Source: Luteibaculum oceani
GTDB taxonomy: Bacteria > Bacteroidota > Bacteroidia > Flavobacteriales_D > Luteibaculaceae
Length of the DNA: 64,000 nucleotides
Assembly (NCBI RefSeq): GCF_007995015.1
Contig: NZ_VORB01000003.1
Coordinates: forward strand, 124,001 to 188,000
Direction of reading: 5' to 3'
Positions within the stretch are counted from its first letter, which is position 1. Every line of letters begins with the position of its first letter. The position numbers and the translations under genes were made by a program. Of the stretch, positions 27,461 through 35,632 are shown piece after piece. The notes beneath the pieces were generated by a model. That model saw only the letters and a program-made list of their open reading frames with translations, ran no database searches and had not been told where the DNA came from.

Positions 27461-28687
27461 CTAAACCAATGTTTCTAGCCCGAAATGCTTCTCGGCCATA
27501 TTTACCACCGAATTTCCAATTGCCAATGATGCCGTAGCCGCTGGTGACGGAGCATTTAGAACATGGATGTTATTATCGGCATGCGCTATTCTAAAATCGT
27601 CTCTAGTATCGCCATCCTCACTTAAAAGAAGTGCTCTTACTCCCGATCTACCCGGACGAATATCCTCCATAGTTAAACTTGGAATAAGTCGTTGAAGGGT
27701 TTCTAAAAATCTCTTTTTCGAAAAGGCTCTTCTGTATTCGTTTATTCCAAAAGACATGTTATTGAAAAACAGCTTCCAAGTCCCACCATAGCTTAGTGCA
27801 TCAACCGTATCTTTTAAACTGAAATCTGTTTTTCCATACCCTTCCCTTTTAAAGGTAAAAACAGCATTGGGTCCGCATTCTATTTCTCCATCTGTCATGC
27901 GAGTAAAGTGAACTCCTAAAAATGGAAATGCCGGATCGGGTACCGGGTAAATTAAATGCTTCACTTTGTGTTTACCTTGATCGGTAAGCTCGTAATAGTC
28001 ACCCCTAAATCCTACAACTTTTTCCTTGAGCTTAACGCCATCCTTCTTGGCCATTTTATCTGCCCAAAGTCCAGCGCAGAATATAACATGCTTCGCCTTA
28101 ACTTGTTGTTTATTCGTTTTTAGGATGGAAATCCCATCTTGTTTAACAACAGCCTCTACTTTCTCACCCATGAAAACATCTGCCTGTTTGCATTTAGACA
28201 GACCAACTTCCACCATGGTGCGTGTAGCTTGCTTAAAATCTATAATTCCAGTACATGGAACTCGTATACCGGCAATACCTTCACAAAAAGGCTCAATTTC
28301 TTTTACCTGATCTCTAGTGATTTTTTCTATCCCTTCAATCTCATTCTCCAACCCGATGTTGAATATCTTATCTAGGTATTGGATTTCACGATCTTCTGCG
28401 GCGACTACCACTTTACCACATACGTCGTGGGTAACATTATACTCCTGTGCAAACTTTACCAGTTCCCTCCTACCTTGCACACAATGTGTAGCCTTTTGGG
28501 AGCCCGGCTTATAGTACAATCCACTGTGGATTACCCCTGAATTATTTCCCGTTTGGTGTGCTGCTAGATGGTCTTCTTTTTCAATAAGAGCTAGTTTAAG
28601 GTCTGGAAACCTAGAAGCCATTTTATAAAATGTTGCTGCTCCAACAATTCCTCCTCCAACTATAACAACATCATAAATTTTCTCCAT
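27461..28687 (-). CDS. lhgO: L-2-hydroxyglutarate oxidase
   Basis: About 408 residues. An FAD-dependent enzyme of the DAO family that oxidises L-2-hydroxyglutarate to 2-oxoglutarate and passes electrons to the quinone pool. Evidence: dinucleotide motif VVIVGGGIVGAAT at the N-terminus, QTGNNSGVIHSGLYY, CTGIIDFKQ and the C-terminal RPGRSGVRALLL and NAPSPAATASLAIG, all typical of LhgO. The ATG at 28687 is seven bases after the upstream transporter stop; the longer frame would overlap that gene. It is the last gene of the operon starting with hemE. Confidence 0.93.
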   Translation of the reverse strand: MEKIYDVVIVGGGIVGAATFYKMASRFPDLKLALIEKEDHLAAHQTGNNSGVIHSGLYYKPGSQKATHCVQGRRELVKFAQEYNVTHDVCGKVVVAAEDREIQYLDKIFNIGLENEIEGIEKITRDQVKEIEPFCEGIAGIRVPCTGIIDFKQATRTMVEVGLSKCKQADVFMGEKVEAVVKQDGISILKTNKQQVKAKHVIFCAGLWADKMAKKDGVKLKEKVVGFRGDYYELTDQGKHKVKHLIYPVPDPAFPFLGVHFTRMTDGEIECGPNAVFTFKREGYGKTDFSLKDTVDALSYGGTWKLFFNNMSFGINEYRRAFSKKRFLETLQRLIPSLTMEDIRPGRSGVRALLLSEDGDTRDDFRIAHADNNIHVLNAPSPAATASLAIGNSVVNMAEKHFGLETLV

Positions 28688-28694
28688 CGGGAAC

Positions 28695-29984
28695 TTATTT
28701 TTTGAGGTATGCACGCTCTTCTTTGGGCATGCTTAAAAGAATTAATAATCCAACTATAAAGAATACAATTAGGGCAAAAATGCTGTTTCGCATACTTCCC
28801 GTTAATTGCTCTATAAGACCGTAAGAAAGAATTCCTATAACCAGTCCAATTTTCTCTGATATATCGTAAAAACTAAAATATGAAGTGGTATCCTCCGTAT
28901 CTGGAAGAAGTTTGCTATAAGTTGATCGGGATAGGGATTGAACGCCTCCCATTACCAGCCCAACAAATCCGGCAATTACATAAAAATGAACTGGAGTAGT
29001 TACCCACAACGCAGAAATACAGAGCACGCACCATATCAGTAAAACCACAGCCAGGGCTTTCACATTTCCAATTTTGGTACTTAACCAAGCTAAACCTTTA
29101 GATCCCGGTGCCGCAATAATTTGAATGATAAGAACGCTAACGATAAGTCCAACCGTTTTCTCGTCTTCACTCGCCCATGTAATTTCCTTGGTACCAAAGT
29201 AAACGGCCATAATCATTACCGTTTGTACTCCCATACTAAAAACAAAAAACGACGATAAGTAGCGCTTTAAACGTGGGGTGTTCTTAAGACCTTTCCATAC
29301 TTGTCGTAACTCGTAAAACCCCTTTGAAAAAACTGGAACCTTTGGGTCTATTTTAACTGGGAATTCTGGCAGTTTTTTAACCGACCAAAATCCAAAGCCC
29401 ATCCACCATATGGCGGTAATGACAAAAGACAAACGAGCATCCATTCCCACACCCATTACCAGGGCGAGGCAAATAATTAGCAAAATTGAAGAGCCGATGT
29501 AACCCAAGGAGTAACCCTGGGCACTTATCGCATCCTGCTGTTCTCTAGGAGCAATTAATGGTAAAAAACCATTGTAAAACACCAGAGATGCCCAGAATCC
29601 TAAACCAGCGAGCAGGTAAATTAACATGCTTAATTCTAGATATTCCATTTTAAAGAATGCAAGCGAAGCGCAGGAAATGGATCCCAGAACAAAGAAAAAC
29701 TTTAGAAAAAACTTTTTTCGCTGCGTATAATCTGCAACCCCAGAAAGTAAGGGTGATAATATAGATACCAGTACAAACATGGTGGCCGAAACATAGCTAA
29801 CCAAAGCGGTGTTAACCACATCGAATCCGAAAAAATTTACGATGTCACTTCCATCAGGACCCGTAGATATTTTCTCGTAAAATATGGGAAAGATAGCAGT
29901 AGTTACAACCAGGGGGTAAACCGAATTCGCCCAGTCGTACATTGCCCAGGCTCTAGTTACTTTCTTATCTGCCACTACCCCCAT
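28695..29984 (-). CDS. UMF1-family MFS transporter
   Basis: 429 residues, about twelve membrane helices. The N-terminal AWAMYDWANSVYPLVVTTA is the hallmark of the UMF1/Atg22-like branch of the major facilitator superfamily; QSLSRSTYSKLLPDTEDTTSYFSFYD in the second half is also typical. Substrate unknown; yeast Atg22 exports amino acids from the vacuole. It lies between ompA (six bases) and lhgO (seven bases), in the same operon. Confidence 0.88.
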   Translation of the reverse strand: MGVVADKKVTRAWAMYDWANSVYPLVVTTAIFPIFYEKISTGPDGSDIVNFFGFDVVNTALVSYVSATMFVLVSILSPLLSGVADYTQRKKFFLKFFFVLGSISCASLAFFKMEYLELSMLIYLLAGLGFWASLVFYNGFLPLIAPREQQDAISAQGYSLGYIGSSILLIICLALVMGVGMDARLSFVITAIWWMGFGFWSVKKLPEFPVKIDPKVPVFSKGFYELRQVWKGLKNTPRLKRYLSSFFVFSMGVQTVMIMAVYFGTKEITWASEDEKTVGLIVSVLIIQIIAAPGSKGLAWLSTKIGNVKALAVVLLIWCVLCISALWVTTPVHFYVIAGFVGLVMGGVQSLSRSTYSKLLPDTEDTTSYFSFYDISEKIGLVIGILSYGLIEQLTGSMRNSIFALIVFFIVGLLILLSMPKEERAYLKK

Positions 29985-29990
29985 AGTACA

Positions 29991-31142
29991 TTATTTGCTT
30001 AGCACTTTAATAGTTACCGATTGATTCTTTTCAGTAAAATCTGGATTCTCTTTGGTTCCAACAGTATCGAAATAATCAGCTTCTTCAATTACAAATCTGG
30101 TTTTATCTAATTTTTGTTCTGCAAGGTAATTCACAACAGCCTGGGCTCTTCCCTTTGCAAGGGTTTTGATTCTTGGGTTTTTCATTCCCATTTTCTCCTC
30201 TTCTTCGGAGATATGGCCTACAAATTTCAGTTTAAGATCCGAGTCCAATTTTGCGTATTTCAGCAATTCTTCCACTCCTTTTTGGTTGGGATCAAGCTTA
30301 AAGCTTCCCTGAGGAAAACCAATAACCAAACTCTCTATTTCTTTGGCTACATCGCTTTTTGAGACGTTAGATTCTACGGTAACCCTAACAATTTTAGGGG
30401 TATCTACGAATTGTTGCTTTTCACAGTCACACTTTTCCCCCTCTTCTAGCTCTTTAACCTCAACCCCATCTATATAATAATAGGCGTGATTTTGCTGGGC
30501 GCCACTAAAGTCTCCAGGTCTTTTTATCTTTTTGTAGTCAATATTTTTTTCTGATTCAAAAACACCTATGGTTATGTAGTTCTCTGCACCTTCAGCTTCA
30601 TAAACATTACAAACGTCATCCCAATAAAGTTGGCGAGTAATGATAGATGGGGTGTTTAATTGCACCGAAGGTTCCATAAGGATATTGTAGCTCATTTCAC
30701 CCATTTCGAAAGGCTCTGAACTAAAAACAGCAGCAACATTTGAAATGGCAAATTTGCTATCCTCCGATAAGCTCTGGTAAAAAGTAACACAGTAACGCTT
30801 ACCTGCTTCCAAGCTCTTTTCTAATTTACCAGTTATATAGGTTCTTGGGTCTTTACCTTTATATGAGTAAGCTCTAATACCCGCGTAGTTATTACCGCTG
30901 TACGCCTTCTCCTTCCCATAAATATTAGAGGGAGACTTGGCCTCGTCGATTTTGGATTCTGGCGAAAACAAATCAGCCGGTGCACCATTTCCTGGTGCCC
31001 ACCCTTTTGCGGCACTAATGGCACCTAAATCTTTAATTTTCTGATCAAGTTCTTCGAAATCACCATTGACAACTAGATTTGGACTTTGAGCAAAGGAGCT
31101 TATCGCAAATCCAAGCAGAAAAAAAGAAAGAAAGAATCTCAT
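29991..31142 (-). CDS. OmpA-family protein with N-terminal galactose-binding-like domain
   Basis: 383 residues. Signal peptide 1-18 (ending SSFAQ), then a jelly-roll-like domain (about 22-235) beginning NLVVNGDFEE, as in CBM/DUF642-type carbohydrate-binding modules, then a C-terminal OmpA-like peptidoglycan-binding domain (about 270-383: FKLDPNQKGVEELLKY, KGRAQAVVNYL). It probably links the outer membrane or a surface ligand with peptidoglycan. Two cysteines (CDCEKQ) lie in the linker. Start one base after the hemE stop, hence cotranscribed with hemE, an odd partner. Confidence 0.85.
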   Translation of the reverse strand: MRFFLSFFLLGFAISSFAQSPNLVVNGDFEELDQKIKDLGAISAAKGWAPGNGAPADLFSPESKIDEAKSPSNIYGKEKAYSGNNYAGIRAYSYKGKDPRTYITGKLEKSLEAGKRYCVTFYQSLSEDSKFAISNVAAVFSSEPFEMGEMSYNILMEPSVQLNTPSIITRQLYWDDVCNVYEAEGAENYITIGVFESEKNIDYKKIKRPGDFSGAQQNHAYYYIDGVEVKELEEGEKCDCEKQQFVDTPKIVRVTVESNVSKSDVAKEIESLVIGFPQGSFKLDPNQKGVEELLKYAKLDSDLKLKFVGHISEEEEKMGMKNPRIKTLAKGRAQAVVNYLAEQKLDKTRFVIEEADYFDTVGTKENPDFTEKNQSVTIKVLSK

Positions 31143-31143
31143 A

Positions 31144-32163
31144 TTATTTTTTGTAAGCTTTTACCGTCTCTATGACTGTTTTAAGACTAGAAACTGGTGT
31201 ATCTGGATACACACCATGGCCCAAGTTAACAATGTATTTTTGAGAACCGAATCTATCGATCATCTTGGTTACCTCCTGGGCTACGGTTTCACGCGTACCA
31301 TATAAAACACAAGGATCTAAATTTCCTTGTAGCGTTTTATTCGGCGCCCATTTTCGCGCCAATTCAGGTGCAATATTCCAGTCTAATCCAAGTACCTGAC
31401 AATCTAATTTGCTCATTTCCTCCATTCCAAACCAAGCACCCTTAGCAAATACCGTTACCGGCACTTCATTAATGGCCTTGCATATTTGCTGGATATATGG
31501 AAGGGAAAACGTATTGAACGTTTCAGGACTTAAAACTCCAGCCCAGGAATCGAAAACTTGTACAAGATCCGCCCCAGCTTTTATTTGAGTTCTCAGATAG
31601 GAAATAGTAAAGTCGGTTATTTTCTGTAAAAGCTTATGCGATGCTTCTGGGTTTTTATACAACCAGGCTTTGGCTTTTGAAAAGGTCTTAGAACCTTTCC
31701 CTTCTATCATGTATGTAAAAATGGTAAATGGTGCTCCAGCAAAGCCGATTAATGGCACTCTACCATTTAAAACTTTTTTGGTTTCAAGAAGTGCATCAGT
31801 AACGTAGGCCAAACTTTCTTCTGCACCTTCAACGGTAAGTTTATCTATATCACTTACTGAGCTAATTGGATCTGGAAAAACAGGACCTACCGATTCTACC
31901 ATTTCATAGTTACACCCCATAGCCTCGGGCACAACAAGAATATCACTGAAGATTATTGCAGCATCTACCCCTAATATATCAACGGGCTGCACGGTTACTT
32001 CCGCCGCAAGTTGAGGATTCTTTACGAGTTCTTTAAAGCCAGAAACCGAAGCCCTAACGGCTCTGTATTCAGGTAGCGACCTACCTGCTTGGCGCATTAA
32101 CCATACCGGTGGACGCTCTACCTGCTCACCTCTTGCTGCTCTTAAAAATAAATCGTTCTTCAT
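31144..32163 (-). CDS. hemE: Uroporphyrinogen decarboxylase
   Basis: About 339 residues, normal HemE length. It decarboxylates the four acetate side chains of uroporphyrinogen III in haem synthesis. The active-site signature [17 protein letters not shown] lies near the N-terminus, with [20 protein letters not shown] and [11 protein letters not shown] further on. The ATG at 32163 fits known HemE N-termini; the TTG three codons earlier does not help. A TAnnTTTG element ends only seven bases before this ATG (see promoter). First gene of the operon hemE-ompA-UMF1-lhgO. Confidence 0.95.
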   Translation of the reverse strand: MKNDLFLRAARGEQVERPPVWLMRQAGRSLPEYRAVRASVSGFKELVKNPQLAAEVTVQPVDILGVDAAIIFSDILVVPEAMGCNYEMVESVGPVFPDPISSVSDIDKLTVEGAEESLAYVTDALLETKKVLNGRVPLIGFAGAPFTIFTYMIEGKGSKTFSKAKAWLYKNPEASHKLLQKITDFTISYLRTQIKAGADLVQVFDSWAGVLSPETFNTFSLPYIQQICKAINEVPVTVFAKGAWFGMEEMSKLDCQVLGLDWNIAPELARKWAPNKTLQGNLDPCVLYGTRETVAQEVTKMIDRFGSQKYIVNLGHGVYPDTPVSSLKTVIETVKAYKK

Positions 32164-32169
32164 CGCGGG

Positions 32170-32177
32170 CAAAAGTA
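32170..32177 (-). promoter_or_regulatory. TAnnTTTG element directly before hemE (possible leaderless mRNA)
   Basis: Minus-strand TACTTTTG matches the consensus exactly. Transcription would start at about 32163-32165, that is at or just before the ATG. No good upstream TTG was seen. Confidence 0.45.
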
Positions 32178-32227
32178 AGGAAGTTTGGCCAGCCTATGCC
32201 TGATTACCCTTTGAGTTTTAACAATAA

Positions 32228-32250
32228 AAAAGGGGCAACAATGCCCCTTA
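32228..32250 (-). terminator. Intrinsic terminator after the 211-residue barrel gene
   Basis: Minus-strand stem AAGGGGCA, loop TTGT, TGCCCCTT, then a run of T. It lies about 25 bases after the stop at 32275. Confidence 0.88.
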
Positions 32251-32274
32251 TCTAACAAGTTAATCATTCCTTAA

Positions 32275-32910
32275 TTAAAGTCTGTAGGAAATAGACGCGT
32301 TTAATGTAAACCGATTTCCAGAAATACTATTGGTTCCTTCCTGTCCATCATTTTGCCACTTTCCAATTTTGTTAAAGTCTAAATGGTATCTAGAAATTAA
32401 TCCAAGAACCATCTTACCAAATTCCTTCTTGACTCCCAGACCACCGACAGCTCCAAACTGTACGGAATTTAAGTTGTCTTTATCAAATCCTTCTCCCGTA
32501 TTGTCGTCAATCAAAACATCCAACTTAGGACCAATTTGCACATATGGAATAATTCCATCGCTACTAATATTATAAGTATATAAACCCGATAGACTAAGGT
32601 AATTAAAACGCAACTGGGTTGTGGTTGACCCCGTTTCTTCACCCTGATTATTGGTGAATACGAACTCGTTTTGCCCAGATTTAACCAAGTACCCCAATCC
32701 AAAATCCAAACTCTGTCCTTCCTTTAATGGTTTAAGGAAACTAAATCTAAAATTGGCCTCAGTGGTGCTTTCCTCATATAAATTGGAATTTGGAAATGCG
32801 GCAATTTCATAATCTAGCGCTCCAAAGGAAACTCCACCTTGAAGAGATATTTCTTGGGCAAACAGGCCAAAGGAACAAAAGGTGATCAATACAAGTAGGG
32901 ACTTTTTCAT
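32275..32910 (-). CDS. Outer-membrane beta-barrel protein
   Basis: 211 residues. Signal peptide (MKKSLLVLITFCSFGLFAQ), then alternating strands typical of the 8-stranded OmpX/OMP_b-brl family: ISLQGGVSFGALDYE, LDFGLGYLVKSG, LRFNYLSLSGLYTY, IPYVQIGPKLDVLI, and a terminal strand ending in an aromatic-polar pattern (FTLNASISYRL). It is monocistronic, with its own terminator and the acnA terminator just upstream. Function unknown. Confidence 0.82.
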   Translation of the reverse strand: MKKSLLVLITFCSFGLFAQEISLQGGVSFGALDYEIAAFPNSNLYEESTTEANFRFSFLKPLKEGQSLDFGLGYLVKSGQNEFVFTNNQGEETGSTTTQLRFNYLSLSGLYTYNISSDGIIPYVQIGPKLDVLIDDNTGEGFDKDNLNSVQFGAVGGLGVKKEFGKMVLGLISRYHLDFNKIGKWQNDGQEGTNSISGNRFTLNASISYRL

Positions 32911-32962
32911 TTAATCAAAAATTATAGTTAATCAGACCAATTTACATTAAAAATGAAATCGT

Positions 32963-33005
32963 AAAAAAAAAAGCCCAGATAAGTTTAAAAAACCACCCGA
33001 GCTTT
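32963..33005 (-). terminator. Intrinsic terminator after acnA
   Basis: Minus-strand stem AAAGCTCGG with CTGGGCTTT (two G-T wobbles), an 18-base loop, then nine T. It lies 65 bases after the acnA stop. Confidence 0.7.
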
Positions 33006-33069
33006 ATGAAAATAAAATTCTCTGAGTTAATAATACACAGAGCGTGCGTTAAAATAGATTCCTGGCACC

Positions 33070-35343
33070 CTAGCCTTTATTCATTTCCTTTATCAAGTTA
33101 AGTGCGGATCCCGCCTTAAACCACTCAATCTGAGCGGTATTATAAGTATGGTTCAACTTTATCGTATCCTTAGAACCATCTTTATGTACTACTTCTATGT
33201 GTAAGGGTTTGTCTTCTGCAAACTGGTCTAAATCCAGGAAGTTAAATACATCATCCTCCTGAATTTTGTCGTAGTCGTTTTCGTTTGCAAAAGTTAGTCC
33301 CAGCATTCCTTGCTTTTTAAGATTGGTTTCGTGGATTCTTGCAAAAGACTTAACAATAACCGCCCTAACTCCGAGGTGTCTTGGCTCCATGGCGGCGTGC
33401 TCTCTAGAGGAACCTTCTCCGTAGTTATGATCTCCTACTACAACAGAAGGAATTCCCGCTGCTTTATAAGCTCTTGCCGTAGCTGGAACCTCACCGTATT
33501 CGCCAGTGATTTGATTTTTAACCTTGTTGGTTTCCTTATTGAAAGCATTAACTGCTCCGATTAAACAGTTGTTAGAAATGTTGTCCAAATGACCTCGATA
33601 ACGCAACCAAGGTCCAGCCATAGAAATATGGTCGGTAGTACATTTGCCAAAGGCCTTAATTAAAAGCTTGGCTCCCGTGATGTTTTTACCATCCCAAGGA
33701 TCAAAAGGGGTAAGAAGTTGCAGTCGCTCCGAATCGGATTTTACCACAACCTCAACACTAGATCCATCCTTAGCGGGAGCTTGGTAACCGTTATCCTCTA
33801 CCGCGAAACCTAACTTTGGCAACTCAATCCCACTTGGGGGATCTAATTTCACCATTTCGCCATCTTCGTTTTCTAATGAATCGGTTAAGGGGTTAAAATC
33901 TAACCTTCCCGCTATAGCCATTGCTGCGACCAATTCCGGTGAACCAACAAATGCATGGGTGTTGGGGTTTCCATCTGCCCTTTTTGCAAAGTTTCTGTTG
34001 AAAGAATGCACGATGGTATTCTTTTTTTGCTCTTCAGCGCCAGCTCTAGCCCACTGACCAATACAAGGACCACAGGCATTGGTGAAAATCCTAGCTTCTA
34101 AATCTTTGAAAGCCTGCAGTACACCATCCCGTTCAGTGGTGTATCTCACCTGCTCCGAGCCGGGGTTGATCCCAAATTCTGCTTTGGTTTTTAGTTTCTT
34201 ATTAACTGCCTGCCTCGCGATGGATTCCGCGCGAGTTAAATCTTCGTAGGATGAGTTTGTACAAGAACCAATTAGACCCCATTCTACCTCTAGTGGCCAA
34301 CCGTTTTTCTTGGCTTCTACTCCCAACTTAGAAATAGGAGTAGCAATATCTGGAGAAAATGGACCGTTAAGGTGCGGCTCTAATGTGCTTAGGTCTATTT
34401 CTATTACTTGGTCGAAATACTTTTCTGGGTTGGCATACACCTCGGCATCACCTGTTAAATGCTCCTTTATACCATTAGCCAAGTCCGCAACCTCGTTTCT
34501 GTCGGTTGCGCGCAAGTAACGCTCCATGCTTTCATCGTACCCAAAGGTGGAAGTTGTTGCACCAATTTCGGCACCCATATTACAAATGGTTCCTTTTCCG
34601 GTACAGCTCAGACTTTTTGCACCTTCCCCAAAGTATTCTACTATGCAACCCGTACCACCTTTTACCGTAAGGATACCTGCTACCTTGAGGATCACATCCT
34701 TAGAAGCTGTCCAACCGTTTAATTTTCCGGTAAGTTTAACACCGATAAGTTTCGGGAATTTCAATTCCCAGGGCATTCCTGCCATAACATCTACGGCATC
34801 GGCTCCACCAACTCCAATGGCTACCATTCCCAATCCACCCGCATTTACGGTGTGCGAGTCAGTACCTATCATCATTCCCCCTGGGAAGGCGTAATTTTCT
34901 AGTACAACTTGGTGGATGATACCTGCTCCAGGTTTCCAGAAACCTATTCCGTATTTATTAGAAACACTTTCTAGGAAGTTAAATACCTCTGAGCTTTTAT
35001 TAAATGCTTCCTGTAGGTCCTTATCAGCACCTATTCTTGCTTGGATTAGGTGATCGCAATGCACTGTAGTAGGTACAGCCGTTTTATCTTTTCCGGCTTG
35101 CATAAATTGCAACAATGCCATCTGCGCGGTTGCATCTTGCATCGCCACCCGGTCTGGATCGAAATCCACGTACGATTTACCGCGGGTAAATGCTTCCTTG
35201 GCCTCTCCGTCCCAAAGGTGACTGTACAAAATCTTTTCCGACAGCGTTAGCGGTTTATTCACCACTTTTCTTGCTGCGGCAATTCTTTTCGGTATACGGT
35301 CGTACACCGCTTTAATCATATCTAAATCAAATACTTTACTCAT
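33070..35343 (-). CDS. acnA: Aconitate hydratase, mitochondrial-type
   Basis: 757 residues, the length of the mitochondrial-type aconitase, shorter than the AcnA/IRP type (~890). It interconverts citrate and isocitrate in the TCA cycle using a [4Fe-4S] cluster. Visible: [14 protein letters not shown], cluster cysteines in [10 protein letters not shown] and ACGPCIGQW, and the swivel domain with [15 protein letters not shown]. Start ATG at 35343. It lies 290 bases downstream of a second, unrelated aconitase (acnB) with a terminator between, so the two are separately controlled. Confidence 0.95.
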   Translation of the reverse strand: MSKVFDLDMIKAVYDRIPKRIAAARKVVNKPLTLSEKILYSHLWDGEAKEAFTRGKSYVDFDPDRVAMQDATAQMALLQFMQAGKDKTAVPTTVHCDHLIQARIGADKDLQEAFNKSSEVFNFLESVSNKYGIGFWKPGAGIIHQVVLENYAFPGGMMIGTDSHTVNAGGLGMVAIGVGGADAVDVMAGMPWELKFPKLIGVKLTGKLNGWTASKDVILKVAGILTVKGGTGCIVEYFGEGAKSLSCTGKGTICNMGAEIGATTSTFGYDESMERYLRATDRNEVADLANGIKEHLTGDAEVYANPEKYFDQVIEIDLSTLEPHLNGPFSPDIATPISKLGVEAKKNGWPLEVEWGLIGSCTNSSYEDLTRAESIARQAVNKKLKTKAEFGINPGSEQVRYTTERDGVLQAFKDLEARIFTNACGPCIGQWARAGAEEQKKNTIVHSFNRNFAKRADGNPNTHAFVGSPELVAAMAIAGRLDFNPLTDSLENEDGEMVKLDPPSGIELPKLGFAVEDNGYQAPAKDGSSVEVVVKSDSERLQLLTPFDPWDGKNITGAKLLIKAFGKCTTDHISMAGPWLRYRGHLDNISNNCLIGAVNAFNKETNKVKNQITGEYGEVPATARAYKAAGIPSVVVGDHNYGEGSSREHAAMEPRHLGVRAVIVKSFARIHETNLKKQGMLGLTFANENDYDKIQEDDVFNFLDLDQFAEDKPLHIEVVHKDGSKDTIKLNHTYNTAQIEWFKAGSALNLIKEMNKG

Positions 35344-35536
35344 CTTAAGGTCATTTTTTGGGCGACCGTAAAATACAATTTGTAAGCGATTAGAACAACT
35401 AGTAGTCCTTTAGATATGTTAAAGAGGAGGAAAATTTAAGGAGTAGTTGAAGAAGTACATTTATCCAACCAATTTCTCCTTTGCATAGCCGAAATGCATT
35501 TAAGCACAGAAGGATTCAATATCAAACATTAATATC

Positions 35537-35558
35537 CAGAATACAATTTTGCATTCTG
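35537..35558. promoter_or_regulatory. 22-bp near-perfect palindrome upstream of acnA
   Basis: CAGAAT A CAA TT TTG C ATTCTG, symmetric apart from one pair. It lies in the 289-base region between acnB and acnA (35344-35632), about 195 bases before the acnA ATG. A minus-strand AATGTTTG (one mismatch from TAnnTTTG) lies just downstream. The remaining part of this region shows no coding sequence. Confidence 0.45.
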
Positions 35559-35573
35559 CGCGATTTTTAGGCA

Positions 35574-35608
35574 CAAAAAAAACCCGCACTTGTTAAAGCG
35601 CGGGTTTT
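35574..35608 (-). terminator. Intrinsic terminator after acnB
   Basis: Minus-strand stem AAAACCCGC ... GCGGGTTTT (35579-35587 with 35600-35608), 12-base loop, T-run. It lies 25 bases after the stop. Confidence 0.9.
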
Positions 35609-35632
35609 CCATATAAATAAATGAATCTCAAC

